Source: Bacteroidales bacterium
GTDB taxonomy: Bacteria; Bacteroidota; Bacteroidia; Bacteroidales; UBA932
DNA: 55,463 nucleotides
Reading direction: 5' to 3'
Assembly: GCA_017477245.1 (NCBI GenBank)
Contig: JAFUWY010000021.1
Span: 1 to 55,463, forward strand
Position numbers and translations under genes: made by a program. Positions 47,692 through 55,463 of this stretch are shown here, piece after piece (within the stretch, counting starts at the first letter, position 1; the number at the start of each line of letters is the position of its first letter). The notes beneath the pieces were generated by a model. That model saw only the letters and a list, made by a program, of their open reading frames with translations, had not been told where the DNA came from and made no database searches.

Positions 47692-48533
47692 CAGCCGATG
47701 GTGACGATGCAGTCGCCGGGGGCCTTGATGTTCTCGTCCAGGATCAGCTCGCCGCAGGAGTCGACCTTGATGGAGCCCGTGCGGGGATTCTTGATCGAGA
47801 CGACGTGCCCCTTGACCGTGGCCCGGACGTCGGAGTACTCGAAGGCCAGGTCGGCATCGGGCTCGAAGGTGCAGTCCTCGAGCACCAGCCCGTCGGCATA
47901 GCAGAGCGGCTGCGTGCCGCCGATGCGGCAGCGGACCAGGCGGACGTTCCTGGAGTGCCAGGCGAGGTACTCGCCGTTGATGAAGGAATCGTAGACCGTC
48001 ACGTTCTCCGTCTCCCAGAGGGCATCCTTGCTCTGCAGGTCGCTGTCGCGGATCTCGACGTTCTTCGCGTGCTGGAAGCCGTAGTTGCCGAACAGCTTGA
48101 GGCCGCGGACCTTGATGTTGCTGCAGTTCATGAAGATGTAGTCGGCCTCATGGGCCTCCACGTTCTCGATGTCGATGTCGTCGCAGGCCCAGAAAGTCTC
48201 CTGGGCGTGCGGCATCACGACGTTGCGCAGCTTGATGCCGGAGCTCTCGCGGAACATCTTGGGGGCTTCCTGCCGGCAGTCGCGCAGCTCCATGCCGCGG
48301 CTGTGCCACAGCGAGGAGCGGGCGCCTTCGGTGAAGACGCAGTCGGCGGCGAGGAAGTTCTCGCAGCACCAGAAGACATACTTGCCCTCGAACTGGCAGT
48401 GGTGCGCTTCGATGTCGGATCCCTCCTTGATGGAGGATTCACCCTTGTGGATGGTTACGTTCTCGAGATAAAGACCGTGTTTGTTGTACAGCGGCCGCTC
48501 GCCGCCGAATTCCTGGTTGCAGATTCTTTCCAT
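47691..48533 (-). CDS. DUF3737 family protein (right-handed beta-helix-like)
   Basis: The 280-aa protein begins MERICNQEFGGERPLYNKHG, the DUF3737 opening, and continues with short repeated strands (DIEAHHCQFEGKYVFWCCEN, FLAADCVFTEGARS, VEIRDSDLQSKDALWE) that suggest a pectate-lyase-like beta-helix of about 12 rungs. No signal peptide. Biochemical role unknown. A TATCTTTG box lies at 48572-48579; ATG 48533 is preferred over an in-frame TTG upstream. The one-base overlap with sdaA points to a functional link that I cannot specify. Confidence 0.88.
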   Translation of the reverse strand: MERICNQEFGGERPLYNKHGLYLENVTIHKGESSIKEGSDIEAHHCQFEGKYVFWCCENFLAADCVFTEGARSSLWHSRGMELRDCRQEAPKMFRESSGIKLRNVVMPHAQETFWACDDIDIENVEAHEADYIFMNCSNIKVRGLKLFGNYGFQHAKNVEIRDSDLQSKDALWETENVTVYDSFINGEYLAWHSRNVRLVRCRIGGTQPLCYADGLVLEDCTFEPDADLAFEYSDVRATVKGHVVSIKNPRTGSIKVDSCGELILDENIKAPGDCIVTIG

Positions 48534-48571
48534 AATCGTATCGTACGCCTGCGGATCCCGCAAAAAGCGTG

Positions 48572-48579
48572 CAAAGATA
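48572..48579 (-). promoter_or_regulatory. -7 box TATCTTTG for DUF3737-sdaA
   Basis: A perfect consensus on the minus strand, 38 bases before ATG 48533 and just past the stop of the M28 peptidase gene. Confidence 0.6.
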
Positions 48580-48587
48580 CGGAAAAT

Positions 48588-50006
48588 CTAGTCGGTATAC
48601 AAGCCCTCGCGCGACAACAGGTGATCCAGGTTCGCGAGGCCGTAGAGGACGACGGCCTGCACCACGGCGGAGTGCTCCATGTACTCGGGGATGCACTTGT
48701 CGTACAGGTCCAGGTCGGTGTGCCAGATCTCCCTGTAATTGAATCCGTAACCCTTGACGTCACGCAGGCCCAGCGACACGGTCGGCACGCCGTTCATCGC
48801 GAAATAGGCGTGGTCCGAACCGCCGGCGCGCGTGGGGCGCGGCCCCGGCGCGGCCGTCCGCTTGATCACCTCGAAGGGGAAATCGGGGTTGATGCCGGAG
48901 AGCGGTTCGCAGACCTGCACGAAATCGTCGTACATGGCCGGCGGGACCGTCACGGAGACCGCCACTTCGGGACCGCCGTCGCGGTTGAAGTAGTTGGAGA
49001 TCTTCTCCAGGGGCACGGTCTTGTTCTCCACGAAATACTTCGACCCGAGCAGGCCGTATTCCTCGGCTGTCCAGATGGAGAAGATGATGCTGCGCTTGGG
49101 CTTGGCGCCGGAGGTCGCGAGCAGGCGGGCCGTCTCGAGGTTGACGCTCGTGCCCTGGCCGTCGTCGATGGCGCCGGTGGCGGTGTCATAGGCGTCCAGG
49201 TGGCTGCCGGACATCACATATTCGTTCGGATATTTGCTTCCGCGCAGGATGCCGAGGATGTTATGGTACTTGACGGGACCCTCGAAGAAATGGTTGCGGA
49301 TGTCGAATTCCAGTTCGACCCGGCCGCGGGCGCGCACCTTCGCGTAGATGGCGTCGAACTGCGCCTTGTCCAGCTTGATGTCGCAGACGGTGGGCAGCGT
49401 GTCCATCGTCAGGTCGAAGCAGTGGGCCCGGTCATAGTGGATCTGGATGGGCGTCTCAGCGCCCTGGATGAATCCCAGCGCACCGGCGTCGATCAGCCGG
49501 GAGAGCATCGTGGAATCGCGGAAGCTCAGGGCAAAACCGCGCGAGGGGCTGTCCAGCAGCACCCAGGCACCCTTGACCGTGCCTTTCATGCGGTCAAATT
49601 CGCGGTCCGTCTTCGGTGCGATCACCACATGGCCGCGCTGGGGGCCCTTCGTGCCGGCCGTGTAGGACGGCGTCCCGAAGTGCAGCGGCGTGCCGCCGTC
49701 CGTCAGGTTGCGGCCATACCAGGGGCCGCGGGTGAACCCGACATTGATCTGCCCGACCTCCTGGACCTGCACTTCCAGGCCCCAGGACCGGAACTGGGCG
49801 GCCACCCATTTCTCGGCATCCTCAAGGGCGTGGGAGCCGACGATGCGCCCACCGATGCGGTTGGCCAGGAAATCTTCATGCACCATCGTGCGGTTGTCTG
49901 TCGTGCCGGTTTCGATGATTTTCTTCACCACTTTGTCCGGCGTAGCGGCGCCCAGGATGCCTATGGAGAGCACCAGGAGGACGATTGTCGAGATACTACG
50001 TTTCAT
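48588..50006 (-). CDS. M28 family zinc peptidase (carboxypeptidase Q-like)
   Basis: The 472-aa exported protein (signal MKRSISTIVLLVLSIGILGA) has a PA-type insert domain (about 100-230) and an M28 catalytic domain. The co-catalytic two-zinc ligands are visible: GSHLDAYDTATGAIDDGQG (His, Asp), WTAEEYGLLGS (Glu-Glu), NRDGG (Asp) and EIWHTDLDLYD (His). It probably trims dipeptides in the periplasm. ATG 50006 gives the signal peptide; upstream in-frame ATG at 50105 overlaps the opposite gene's start. A TATATTTG box lies 21 bases upstream. Confidence 0.93.
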   Translation of the reverse strand: MKRSISTIVLLVLSIGILGAATPDKVVKKIIETGTTDNRTMVHEDFLANRIGGRIVGSHALEDAEKWVAAQFRSWGLEVQVQEVGQINVGFTRGPWYGRNLTDGGTPLHFGTPSYTAGTKGPQRGHVVIAPKTDREFDRMKGTVKGAWVLLDSPSRGFALSFRDSTMLSRLIDAGALGFIQGAETPIQIHYDRAHCFDLTMDTLPTVCDIKLDKAQFDAIYAKVRARGRVELEFDIRNHFFEGPVKYHNILGILRGSKYPNEYVMSGSHLDAYDTATGAIDDGQGTSVNLETARLLATSGAKPKRSIIFSIWTAEEYGLLGSKYFVENKTVPLEKISNYFNRDGGPEVAVSVTVPPAMYDDFVQVCEPLSGINPDFPFEVIKRTAAPGPRPTRAGGSDHAYFAMNGVPTVSLGLRDVKGYGFNYREIWHTDLDLYDKCIPEYMEHSAVVQAVVLYGLANLDHLLSREGLYTD

Positions 50007-50027
50007 TTTCTTGGTTTTTGTTTCCTG

Positions 50028-50035
50028 CAAATATA
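50028..50035 (-). promoter_or_regulatory. -7 box TATATTTG for the M28 peptidase
   Basis: It matches TAnnTTTG on the minus strand, 21 bases before ATG 50006. Confidence 0.55.
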
Positions 50036-50056
50036 GTCTATTTGAAAGAAAAAGGG

Positions 50057-50064
50057 TATTTTTG
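50057..50064 (+). promoter_or_regulatory. -7 box TATTTTTG for the aminotransferase operon
   Basis: It matches TAnnTTTG, 29 bases before ATG 50094, and is divergent to the M28 promoter. Confidence 0.5.
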
Positions 50065-50093
50065 TAAGAATTATCGTATAAGTTAGAAGTATT

Positions 50094-51317
50094 ATGTCCG
50101 TGCACATTTCCGCCAAGACCCAGGCGATGCCGGCTTCAGCCATCCGGAAACTCGTCCCGTTGTCCGATGCCGCCACGGCCCAGGGCGTCAAGGTCTACCA
50201 CCTCAACGTCGGTGCGCCCGACATCAAATCCCCCGACTGCGCCTTCGAAGCCGTGGTCTCCCGGTGCCAGGGGATGCACCACCTGTCCTATACCAATTCC
50301 GCCGGCTTGATGGAGCTGCGCAAGGGCCTTGTCGAGAAGTACTACAAGAAGATCGGCATCGACATCGAAGTGAGCGAGCTGCTCGTCGACGTGGCCGGCA
50401 GCGAGGCTTTCGCGGTGGCCATGCAGGTGGCCGCCGACCCGGGCGACGAGATCATCGTCGTGGAGCCCTACTATACCAATTACCAGACTTTCGCCTACCT
50501 GAACGGGATCACCCTCAAGGCGGTCCCCACCGATATCCGGGAGGGGTTCAAGGTGCCCGACATCTCGGAGTTCGAGAAGCTCGTGACGCCGCGCACGCGG
50601 GCCGTGCTGCTCAGCAACCCCTGCAACCCGTCCGGCAAGCTGTTCACCCGCGACGAGATGCTCGCCATCGGCGACTTCTGCCGCCGCCACGACCTCTTCC
50701 TCATCTCCGACGAGGTCTACCGCGAGTTCTGCTACACGGACGAGCCGCATTTCTCCGCGATGAACATCCCCGGCTGCGAGCAGAACGTCATCCTCGTGGA
50801 CTCCGTCTCCAAGCGCTACAACCTCTGCGGCGCCCGCATCGGCTGCATCGTCTCCCACAACAAGGAAGTGATGGCCGCTGCGCTCAAGTTCGCCCAGTCC
50901 CGCCTCTGCCCGCCGGTGCTCGGCCAGTATGCGGCGATCGGCGCCCTGGATACGCCCTGGAGCTATTTCGACGAGGTCAAGGCCGAATACATCCGCCGGC
51001 GCGACTGCGCGCTGGAGATGCTCAACGCCATTCCCGGCGTGTTCGCCCCGATGCCCTACGGCGCCTTCTACACGGTCGTGGAACTGCCCGTGGAGGATGC
51101 GGAGGACTTCGCCCGCTGGATGCTCACCGACTTCCGGCTGGACGGCGCCACGACGATGGTCACCCCCGCCGCTTCCTTCTACAAGACCCCCGGTGCAGGC
51201 CGCAACCATGTCCGCATCGCCTACGTCCTCGAAGTGCCGGAGCTCCGCAAGGCCCTGCACATCCTGGAGGAGGGACTCAAGACCTATTGTAAACTGAAAG
51301 GCTATGCGATGGCGTAA
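50094..51317 (+). CDS. Class I/II pyridoxal-phosphate aminotransferase
   Basis: The 407-aa protein is an aspartate-type aminotransferase-fold enzyme. Visible: HLNVGAPDIKSPD, YTNSAGLMELRKGLVEKY, SNPCNPSGKLFT (substrate/PLP Asn), LISDEVYREFCY (Asp/Tyr), and the PLP lysine Lys240 in DSVSKRYNLCGARIG. RNHVRIAYVL carries the substrate carboxylate-binding Arg. Substrate cannot be read, though aspartate, tyrosine or a related amino acid is usual. It leads a four-gene run with 14- and 1-base overlaps. Confidence 0.93.
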   Translation: MSVHISAKTQAMPASAIRKLVPLSDAATAQGVKVYHLNVGAPDIKSPDCAFEAVVSRCQGMHHLSYTNSAGLMELRKGLVEKYYKKIGIDIEVSELLVDVAGSEAFAVAMQVAADPGDEIIVVEPYYTNYQTFAYLNGITLKAVPTDIREGFKVPDISEFEKLVTPRTRAVLLSNPCNPSGKLFTRDEMLAIGDFCRRHDLFLISDEVYREFCYTDEPHFSAMNIPGCEQNVILVDSVSKRYNLCGARIGCIVSHNKEVMAAALKFAQSRLCPPVLGQYAAIGALDTPWSYFDEVKAEYIRRRDCALEMLNAIPGVFAPMPYGAFYTVVELPVEDAEDFARWMLTDFRLDGATTMVTPAASFYKTPGAGRNHVRIAYVLEVPELRKALHILEEGLKTYCKLKGYAMA

Positions 51318-51858
51318 ATTCTGCGGCTGGCTGCTCCGGGTCCTCGGTTGGACGGCGGTCGAGCCGCTGCCCGAAGAGAAGAAGTGCATCATGCTCGGCG
51401 TCCCGCACACGACCGTCTGGGACTTCTTCATCTCCTACCTGTACTTCAAGTCCATCGGAGGCGACGGCCTCTGCATGATCAAGAAGGAGATGTTCTTCCC
51501 GCCCCTGGGATGGATCCTGCGGGCGATGGGCGGCATCCCCGTGGACCGCACCAACTCAGGCGCCCTCGTGCGCAGCCTGATCACCGAGATGAAGACCCGG
51601 GACACCTTCCACCTGGCCATCGCCCCGGAAGGCACCCGCAAGCCGGTCAAACGCTGGAAGACCGGATACCACCTGATCGCCCGGGAGGCCGGCGTGCCCG
51701 TCTACCTGGGATACTTTGACTGGAAGCGCAAGCGCGTCGGCCGCGGACAGAAGTTCGAGCTGACCGACGACGCAGCAGCCGACACCCGCCGGATCCAGGA
51801 GATCTACGAATCCATGGACCTGGGCGCCCGCCATCCCGAAAAATACGTCACCCACTGA
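51304..51858 (+). CDS. Lysophospholipid acyltransferase family protein (PlsC-like), short
   Basis: The 184-aa protein keeps the H-x4-D motif (HTTVWD, His35-Asp40) and the EGTR block (residues 109-112), so it transfers acyl chains to a glycerolipid or similar acceptor at the membrane. It is shorter than usual PlsC proteins (about 240) and lacks a strong N-terminal helix. It overlaps the aminotransferase by 14 bases and the acyl-CoA ligase by 1 base, suggesting a joint lipid task with the latter. Confidence 0.9.
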   Translation: MRWRKFCGWLLRVLGWTAVEPLPEEKKCIMLGVPHTTVWDFFISYLYFKSIGGDGLCMIKKEMFFPPLGWILRAMGGIPVDRTNSGALVRSLITEMKTRDTFHLAIAPEGTRKPVKRWKTGYHLIAREAGVPVYLGYFDWKRKRVGRGQKFELTDDAAADTRRIQEIYESMDLGARHPEKYVTH

Positions 51859-53474
51859 TGAGACACGACTTCAAGACCCTCGCCGACCTGTTCGACTATG
51901 CCTCGGCGCGTTATGCCGGCCGGACGGCCGCCCAGTTCACGACCGGCGGCCAGACCTACACCTATGCGCAGTACAAGGAGAGTTGCGAGAACCTCTCGCG
52001 CATCCTGTCCAATTTCGGCATCGGGGCCTTCGACAAAGTCGCCATCCTGTCGGAGAACATGCCCCACTGGGGCATCGCCTTCTTCGCCGTCACGGCCTAC
52101 GGCCGCATCGCCGTACCTATGCTCAACGAGCTGTCAGCCAGCGAGATTGATAATATCCTCGTCCATTCGGAGACCAAGGCGATCTTCGTGTCCAGGCGCC
52201 AGCTCAAGAAGTTCAGCAACGAGATGCTGGACCGGCTGAACCTCGTGATCGACATCGAGGATTTCAGTTTCATCAAGCACGACGACAACGCCTTCACCTG
52301 CGACGGCCGCGTCGCCACGCCCAACCCGATGGACATGGCCGCCCTCATCTACACGTCCGGCACGACGGGCAGCCCGAAGGGCGTGATGCTGAGCCACCGC
52401 AATTTCTGCGCATCCGTGCTCGACTCCTGGTACGCCCAGCCTGAGAACAAGCGCTCCGTCTTCCTGTCCATCCTCCCGATGGCGCACACCTACGAGATGA
52501 CGCTCGGCCTGCTGTACCCTTATTCCGTCGGCGCGCGGGTCTGCTACCTGCAGCGCGTCCCCACGCCCACCGTCCTGATCCAGACGCTCAAGGAAGTGCG
52601 CCCCACCACGATCCTCTCCGTGCCGCTCATCATCGAGAAGATGTACAAGACCAGCATCGTCCCGACCGTGCGCGGCAGCAAGTTCCTGTCCTACCTGCGC
52701 GATCATGCCCCCCGGCTGCTCTGCGCCCTGGTGGGCTTCAAGCTCCGCAAGACCTTCGGCGGCCGCCTGCACTTCTTCGGCATCGGCGGCGCCAAGCTCG
52801 ATCCGGAGGTGGAGACCTTCCTGCACCGTGCGAGCTTCCCCTACGGCATCGGCTACGGCCTCACGGAGACGGCGCCGCTCGTCTGCGCCGCCAGTCCGTT
52901 CAAGACGCACATCGGCACCACCGGGCCCCGCACCCACGGGGTGCAGATCCGGCTCGACAACATCAATCCGGAGACCGGCCTGGGCGAGATCACCGTCAAG
53001 GGCCCCAACGTCATGATGGGGTACTACAAGGACTACGAGCGCACCCAGTCCGTCCTCAGCCAGGACGGCTGGTTCCACACCGGGGACCTGGCCAGCATGG
53101 ACGCCAAGGGTCGCTTCTCCATCCGCGGCCGCCTGCGCAACATGATCGTGGGCGCCTCCGGCGAGAACATCTACCCGGAAGAGATCGAAAACGTCATCAA
53201 CAGCATGGACGGCATCAGCGAGTCGCTCGTCATCGAACGCGACGGCCGCCTGGTCGCCCTCGTGAAATACGACGAGAACGCACTCGACTGGAACCTGGAA
53301 GGCCAGGACAAGTTTATCGAGGAACTTGAAAAACGCCGTCAGGCCGTCCTCGATTTCGTCAACCAGAAGGTCAGCAAGTTCTCCAAGATCAAGGACGTCG
53401 AGATCCAGAAGGAGCCGTTCAACAAGACGGCCACCCACAAGATCCGCCGCTTCCTCTACGAGAAGAAACAGTAA
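51858..53474 (+). CDS. AMP-binding long-chain acyl-CoA ligase
   Basis: The 538-aa adenylate-forming enzyme has the P-loop-like YTSGTTGSPKGVMLSHRN, the GYGLTETAPLV block, GWFHTGDLASMD and the hinge with RGRLRNMIVGASGENIYPEEIE; the late catalytic Lys is in NKTATHKIRRF. It activates fatty acids with ATP and CoA (or acyl carrier protein). With the neighbouring acyltransferase it could recycle exogenous or thioesterase-released fatty acids into lipids. TGATG overlap with the preceding gene. Confidence 0.93.
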   Translation: MRHDFKTLADLFDYASARYAGRTAAQFTTGGQTYTYAQYKESCENLSRILSNFGIGAFDKVAILSENMPHWGIAFFAVTAYGRIAVPMLNELSASEIDNILVHSETKAIFVSRRQLKKFSNEMLDRLNLVIDIEDFSFIKHDDNAFTCDGRVATPNPMDMAALIYTSGTTGSPKGVMLSHRNFCASVLDSWYAQPENKRSVFLSILPMAHTYEMTLGLLYPYSVGARVCYLQRVPTPTVLIQTLKEVRPTTILSVPLIIEKMYKTSIVPTVRGSKFLSYLRDHAPRLLCALVGFKLRKTFGGRLHFFGIGGAKLDPEVETFLHRASFPYGIGYGLTETAPLVCAASPFKTHIGTTGPRTHGVQIRLDNINPETGLGEITVKGPNVMMGYYKDYERTQSVLSQDGWFHTGDLASMDAKGRFSIRGRLRNMIVGASGENIYPEEIENVINSMDGISESLVIERDGRLVALVKYDENALDWNLEGQDKFIEELEKRRQAVLDFVNQKVSKFSKIKDVEIQKEPFNKTATHKIRRFLYEKKQ

Positions 53475-53476
53475 CC

Positions 53477-55102
53477 ATGAGACAGCCCCTATCCCTTCTC
53501 CTCGCGCTCCTTCTCACCGGGTGCGCGCACACCGGCCTGCTATCCCCGGAAGAATCCGGCATGATCCTCCCGACCATGGGCTGGAGTTCTTGGAACACCT
53601 ACCGGGTCCATATCTCCGACTCCCTGATCATGCGGCAGGCGGATGCCATGGCCGCGAGCGGCCTGCGCGACGCGGGCTATGACCATATCAACATAGACGA
53701 CGGATATTTCGGCGGCCGCGACGCAGCAACCGGCAAGCTGCTGATCCATCCCACGCGATTTCCGGGCGGGCTGAAACCCGTGGTGGACCATATCCATGGA
53801 CTGGGGCTCAAGGCGGGTATCTACAGCGACGCCGGGACCAATACCTGCGGCAATTATTATGACCGGGACACGATCGCCCGCGGTGTGGGCTTCTACGGTC
53901 ACGACGAAGAGGATGCGGACTTTTTCTTCCGTGAGCTCGGTTTTGATTTCATCAAGGTGGATTTCTGCGGCGGCAACGCTCCGCAGAATACCGACCGGCT
54001 GGCGCTGGACCCGCAGGAGCGCTACACCGCCATCCGGAAGGCCATCGACGCCACCGGCCGCAGGGACGTGCGGCTGAACGTCTGCCGCTGGGATTTCCCC
54101 GGAACCTGGGTGCGGGACATCGCCACCTCCTGGCGCATCTCCCATGACATCACGGACCGTTGGTGGTCTGTCCGGAGCATCATCTCCCAGAGCCTCTATC
54201 TTTCCGCCTATGCGGGCGGGGGACATTATAACGACATGGACATGCTCGAGGTGGGCCGGGGATTGAGCCCCGAGGAGGACAAGACCCATTTCGGCCTCTG
54301 GTGCATCATGGCCTCCCCGCTGCTGATCGGATGCGACCTGACGACCCTGCGGCCGGAAACGCTCGACCTGCTCACCAACCGCGAGTTGATCGCCCTGGAC
54401 CAGGACCCGCTGGGCCTGCAGGCCTATGTGGCGGCGCATGAAGGCGATACCTACGTCCTTGTCAAGGACCTGCAGGAGCGCTTCGGGCGGACGCGCGCCG
54501 TGGCCTTCTACAATCCCTCCGACGGGCCCTGCACCGTCGGCGTGGACCTGGCGGACATCGAGCTGGCCGGGACCGTCCAGGTCCGGGACCTGTTCGGGCG
54601 CTGCGACCTCGCCCCCGTCTTGGGACGCCTGGAGGCCGAAGTCCCGGCGCATGGCGTGCGCATCTTCCGCCTGACCGCCGAAACGCGTACCGAGCGCCGC
54701 CGCTACGAAGCCGAGACAGCCTGGCTGAGTGATTACCAGGAGCTTTACAACCCGGTCGCCTTCCATACGGCGACCTATGCGCCCGTGGAGGGCTGCTCCG
54801 GCCGGATGGCCGTGACGCAGCTGGGCTACAAACCCACGAACGACCTGCAGTGGCGGGACATCTACAGCCGCCGGGGCGGCGAGTACCGCCTCACGCTGCG
54901 CTGCTTCTCCCCGGAGGACCGGATCATCTATCTCTCCCTCGGGACAGGGCCCGGCCAGACGGTCCGGGTGCCGGCTGCGCCCGGCTGGCAGGACGTGACG
55001 CTGACGCTCCGGCTGGAGCCCGGCGTAAACTGCCTCCGGCTCTGCAACGACCGCGGCCCGATGCCGGACATCGACTACCTGGATCTGGAGCCGCTGCGCT
55101 GA
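53477..55102 (+). CDS. GH27 alpha-galactosidase lipoprotein
   Basis: The 541-aa lipoprotein (MRQPLSLLLALLLTGC, Cys16) is a GH27 enzyme that removes alpha-galactose from galactomannan, raffinose-type sugars or host glycans. The barrel begins MGWSSWNTYRVHI and INIDDGYF; the nucleophile is Asp162 in FIKVDFCGG and the acid/base Asp224 in WRISHDITDRWWSV. GGGHYNDMDMLEVG and LDQDPLG are typical. Residues about 300-400 are the C-terminal beta domain, and about 410-541 (RRRYEAETAWLS to the end) a CBM35/CBM6-like domain. It follows the ligase by 2 bases, an odd partner for lipid genes. The 51-bp array 2 starts about 45 bases after the stop. Confidence 0.94.
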   Translation: MRQPLSLLLALLLTGCAHTGLLSPEESGMILPTMGWSSWNTYRVHISDSLIMRQADAMAASGLRDAGYDHINIDDGYFGGRDAATGKLLIHPTRFPGGLKPVVDHIHGLGLKAGIYSDAGTNTCGNYYDRDTIARGVGFYGHDEEDADFFFRELGFDFIKVDFCGGNAPQNTDRLALDPQERYTAIRKAIDATGRRDVRLNVCRWDFPGTWVRDIATSWRISHDITDRWWSVRSIISQSLYLSAYAGGGHYNDMDMLEVGRGLSPEEDKTHFGLWCIMASPLLIGCDLTTLRPETLDLLTNRELIALDQDPLGLQAYVAAHEGDTYVLVKDLQERFGRTRAVAFYNPSDGPCTVGVDLADIELAGTVQVRDLFGRCDLAPVLGRLEAEVPAHGVRIFRLTAETRTERRRYEAETAWLSDYQELYNPVAFHTATYAPVEGCSGRMAVTQLGYKPTNDLQWRDIYSRRGGEYRLTLRCFSPEDRIIYLSLGTGPGQTVRVPAAPGWQDVTLTLRLEPGVNCLRLCNDRGPMPDIDYLDLEPLR

Positions 55103-55463
55103 TCCGGTACGGCAGTTAGCACCTCGAATAAAGACGTTTCGAACATTTCCCCGTCTCTCTCCCAGGGGCGGAGATGAGGCGCAGCGCCCCTGACAGTCGG
55201 GGAAAGCGGTTGCCAGGGGCGGAGAAAGGCCTCCGTGCCCCTGGCGGACGGGGAAAGCGGTTGCCGAGGGCGCAGAAGGGGCGCAGCGCCCCGGGCAGAC
55301 GGGGAAAGCGATTGCCAGGGGCGGAGATGAGGCGCAGCGCCCCTGGTAGTCGGGGAAAGCGGTTGCCGAGGGCGCAGAAGGGGCGCAGCGCCCCGGGCAG
55401 ATGGGGAAAGCGATTGCCAGGGGCGGAGAAAGGCCTCCGTTCCCCTGGCGGACGGGGAAGCGG
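55103..55463. other. Gene-free end of window filled by repeats
   Basis: No open frame of note starts here on either strand. Apart from about 45 bases after the GH27 stop, the whole stretch is the tandem array described next, which runs off the window. Confidence 0.85.
55147..55463. repeat. 51-bp tandem hairpin array (array 2), truncated by the window end
   Basis: GGGGAAAGCG recurs with starts of the surrounding block at 55198, 55249, 55300, 55351, 55402 and 55453 (the last copy lacks one A), always 51 bases apart. Each unit has a palindrome and a 17-nt linker containing GGGGAAAGCG. Three unit types alternate: arms GCCAGGGGC/GCCCCTGGC with loop GGAGAAAGGCCTCCGT; the same left arm with GATGAGGCGCAGC; and GCCGAGGGCGC/GCGCCCCGGGC. 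The arms are those of array 1. Confidence 0.95.

Noticed and set aside
55147-55463. CRISPR array
   Set aside because: Between the repeated blocks the sequence is also repeated and palindromic, not unique spacers; no cas genes nearby.

Overview
The window reads as chromosome of a GC-rich Bacteroidales bacterium from an anaerobic gut or rumen-type habitat. Supporting signs are promoters of the Bacteroidetes type (TAnnTTTG at about -7) before many genes, few Shine-Dalgarno sequences, Bacteroidales-style lipoprotein signals, a complete nqrABCDEF operon, a TonB-dependent receptor, a Wza/Wzz polysaccharide export pair, and secreted glycoside hydrolases (GH10-CE1 xylanase/esterase, GH27 alpha-galactosidase). 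Genus cannot be fixed from the sequence; a Rikenellaceae- or UBA932-like lineage is only a guess.

Layout. (1) 1-8.1 kb is an accessory region, visibly less GC-rich than the rest. It holds a 619-base gene-free stretch rich in hairpins, an unknown 121-aa ORF, a 43-aa peptide gene, and a 1041-aa lipoprotein with a fimbrillin-like head, four BIG_2 domains and two FISUMP/C-type-lectin-like domains; its 3' end looks like a diversity-generating-retroelement (DGR) variable region. Then, on the minus strand, come a DUF1016/PDDEXK nuclease and two tandem tyrosine recombinases. (2) 8.3-18.9 kb: recG and an S9 peptidase (+) converge on a minus-strand operon uvrD/pcrA, sialate-esterase-like, yqeY, nif3-like, acyl-ACP thioesterase. 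(3) 18.9-24.8 kb: nqrA-F. (4) 24.9-35.4 kb: a lipoprotein and a GT14 glycosyltransferase (+), then a minus-strand run wza, wzz, uvrA and three glycosyltransferases. (5) 35.5-36.9 kb: tRNA-Asp with terminator, then a repeat island. (6) 36.9-42.3 kb: GH10-CE1 enzyme (+), facing a LuxR-type regulator, TonB receptor and small lipoprotein (-). (7) 42.4-55.1 kb: M49-like protein, AspT/YidE-type transporter and YiiX-like hydrolase (+); DUF3737, L-serine dehydratase and M28 peptidase (-); aminotransferase, acyltransferase, acyl-CoA ligase and GH27 (+). The window ends inside another repeat array.

The least explained features are repeats. Two intergenic arrays about 19 kb apart share an exact 51-bp period and the same palindromic core (GCCAGGGGC/GCCCCTGGC). 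Two 51-nt GGGAAAC...GTTTCCC units, a branched palindrome and a 9-bp repeat lie beside the first array. GC-rich palindromes also lie in frame inside uvrD, recG, the S9 peptidase and the DUF1016 gene, which suggests palindromic elements tolerated as protein linkers. Separately, six genes have a TAnnTTTG-like box ending only 5-7 nt before their ATG, which predicts leaderless or nearly leaderless transcripts. The M49-like protein reads REVAH where HEVAH is expected.
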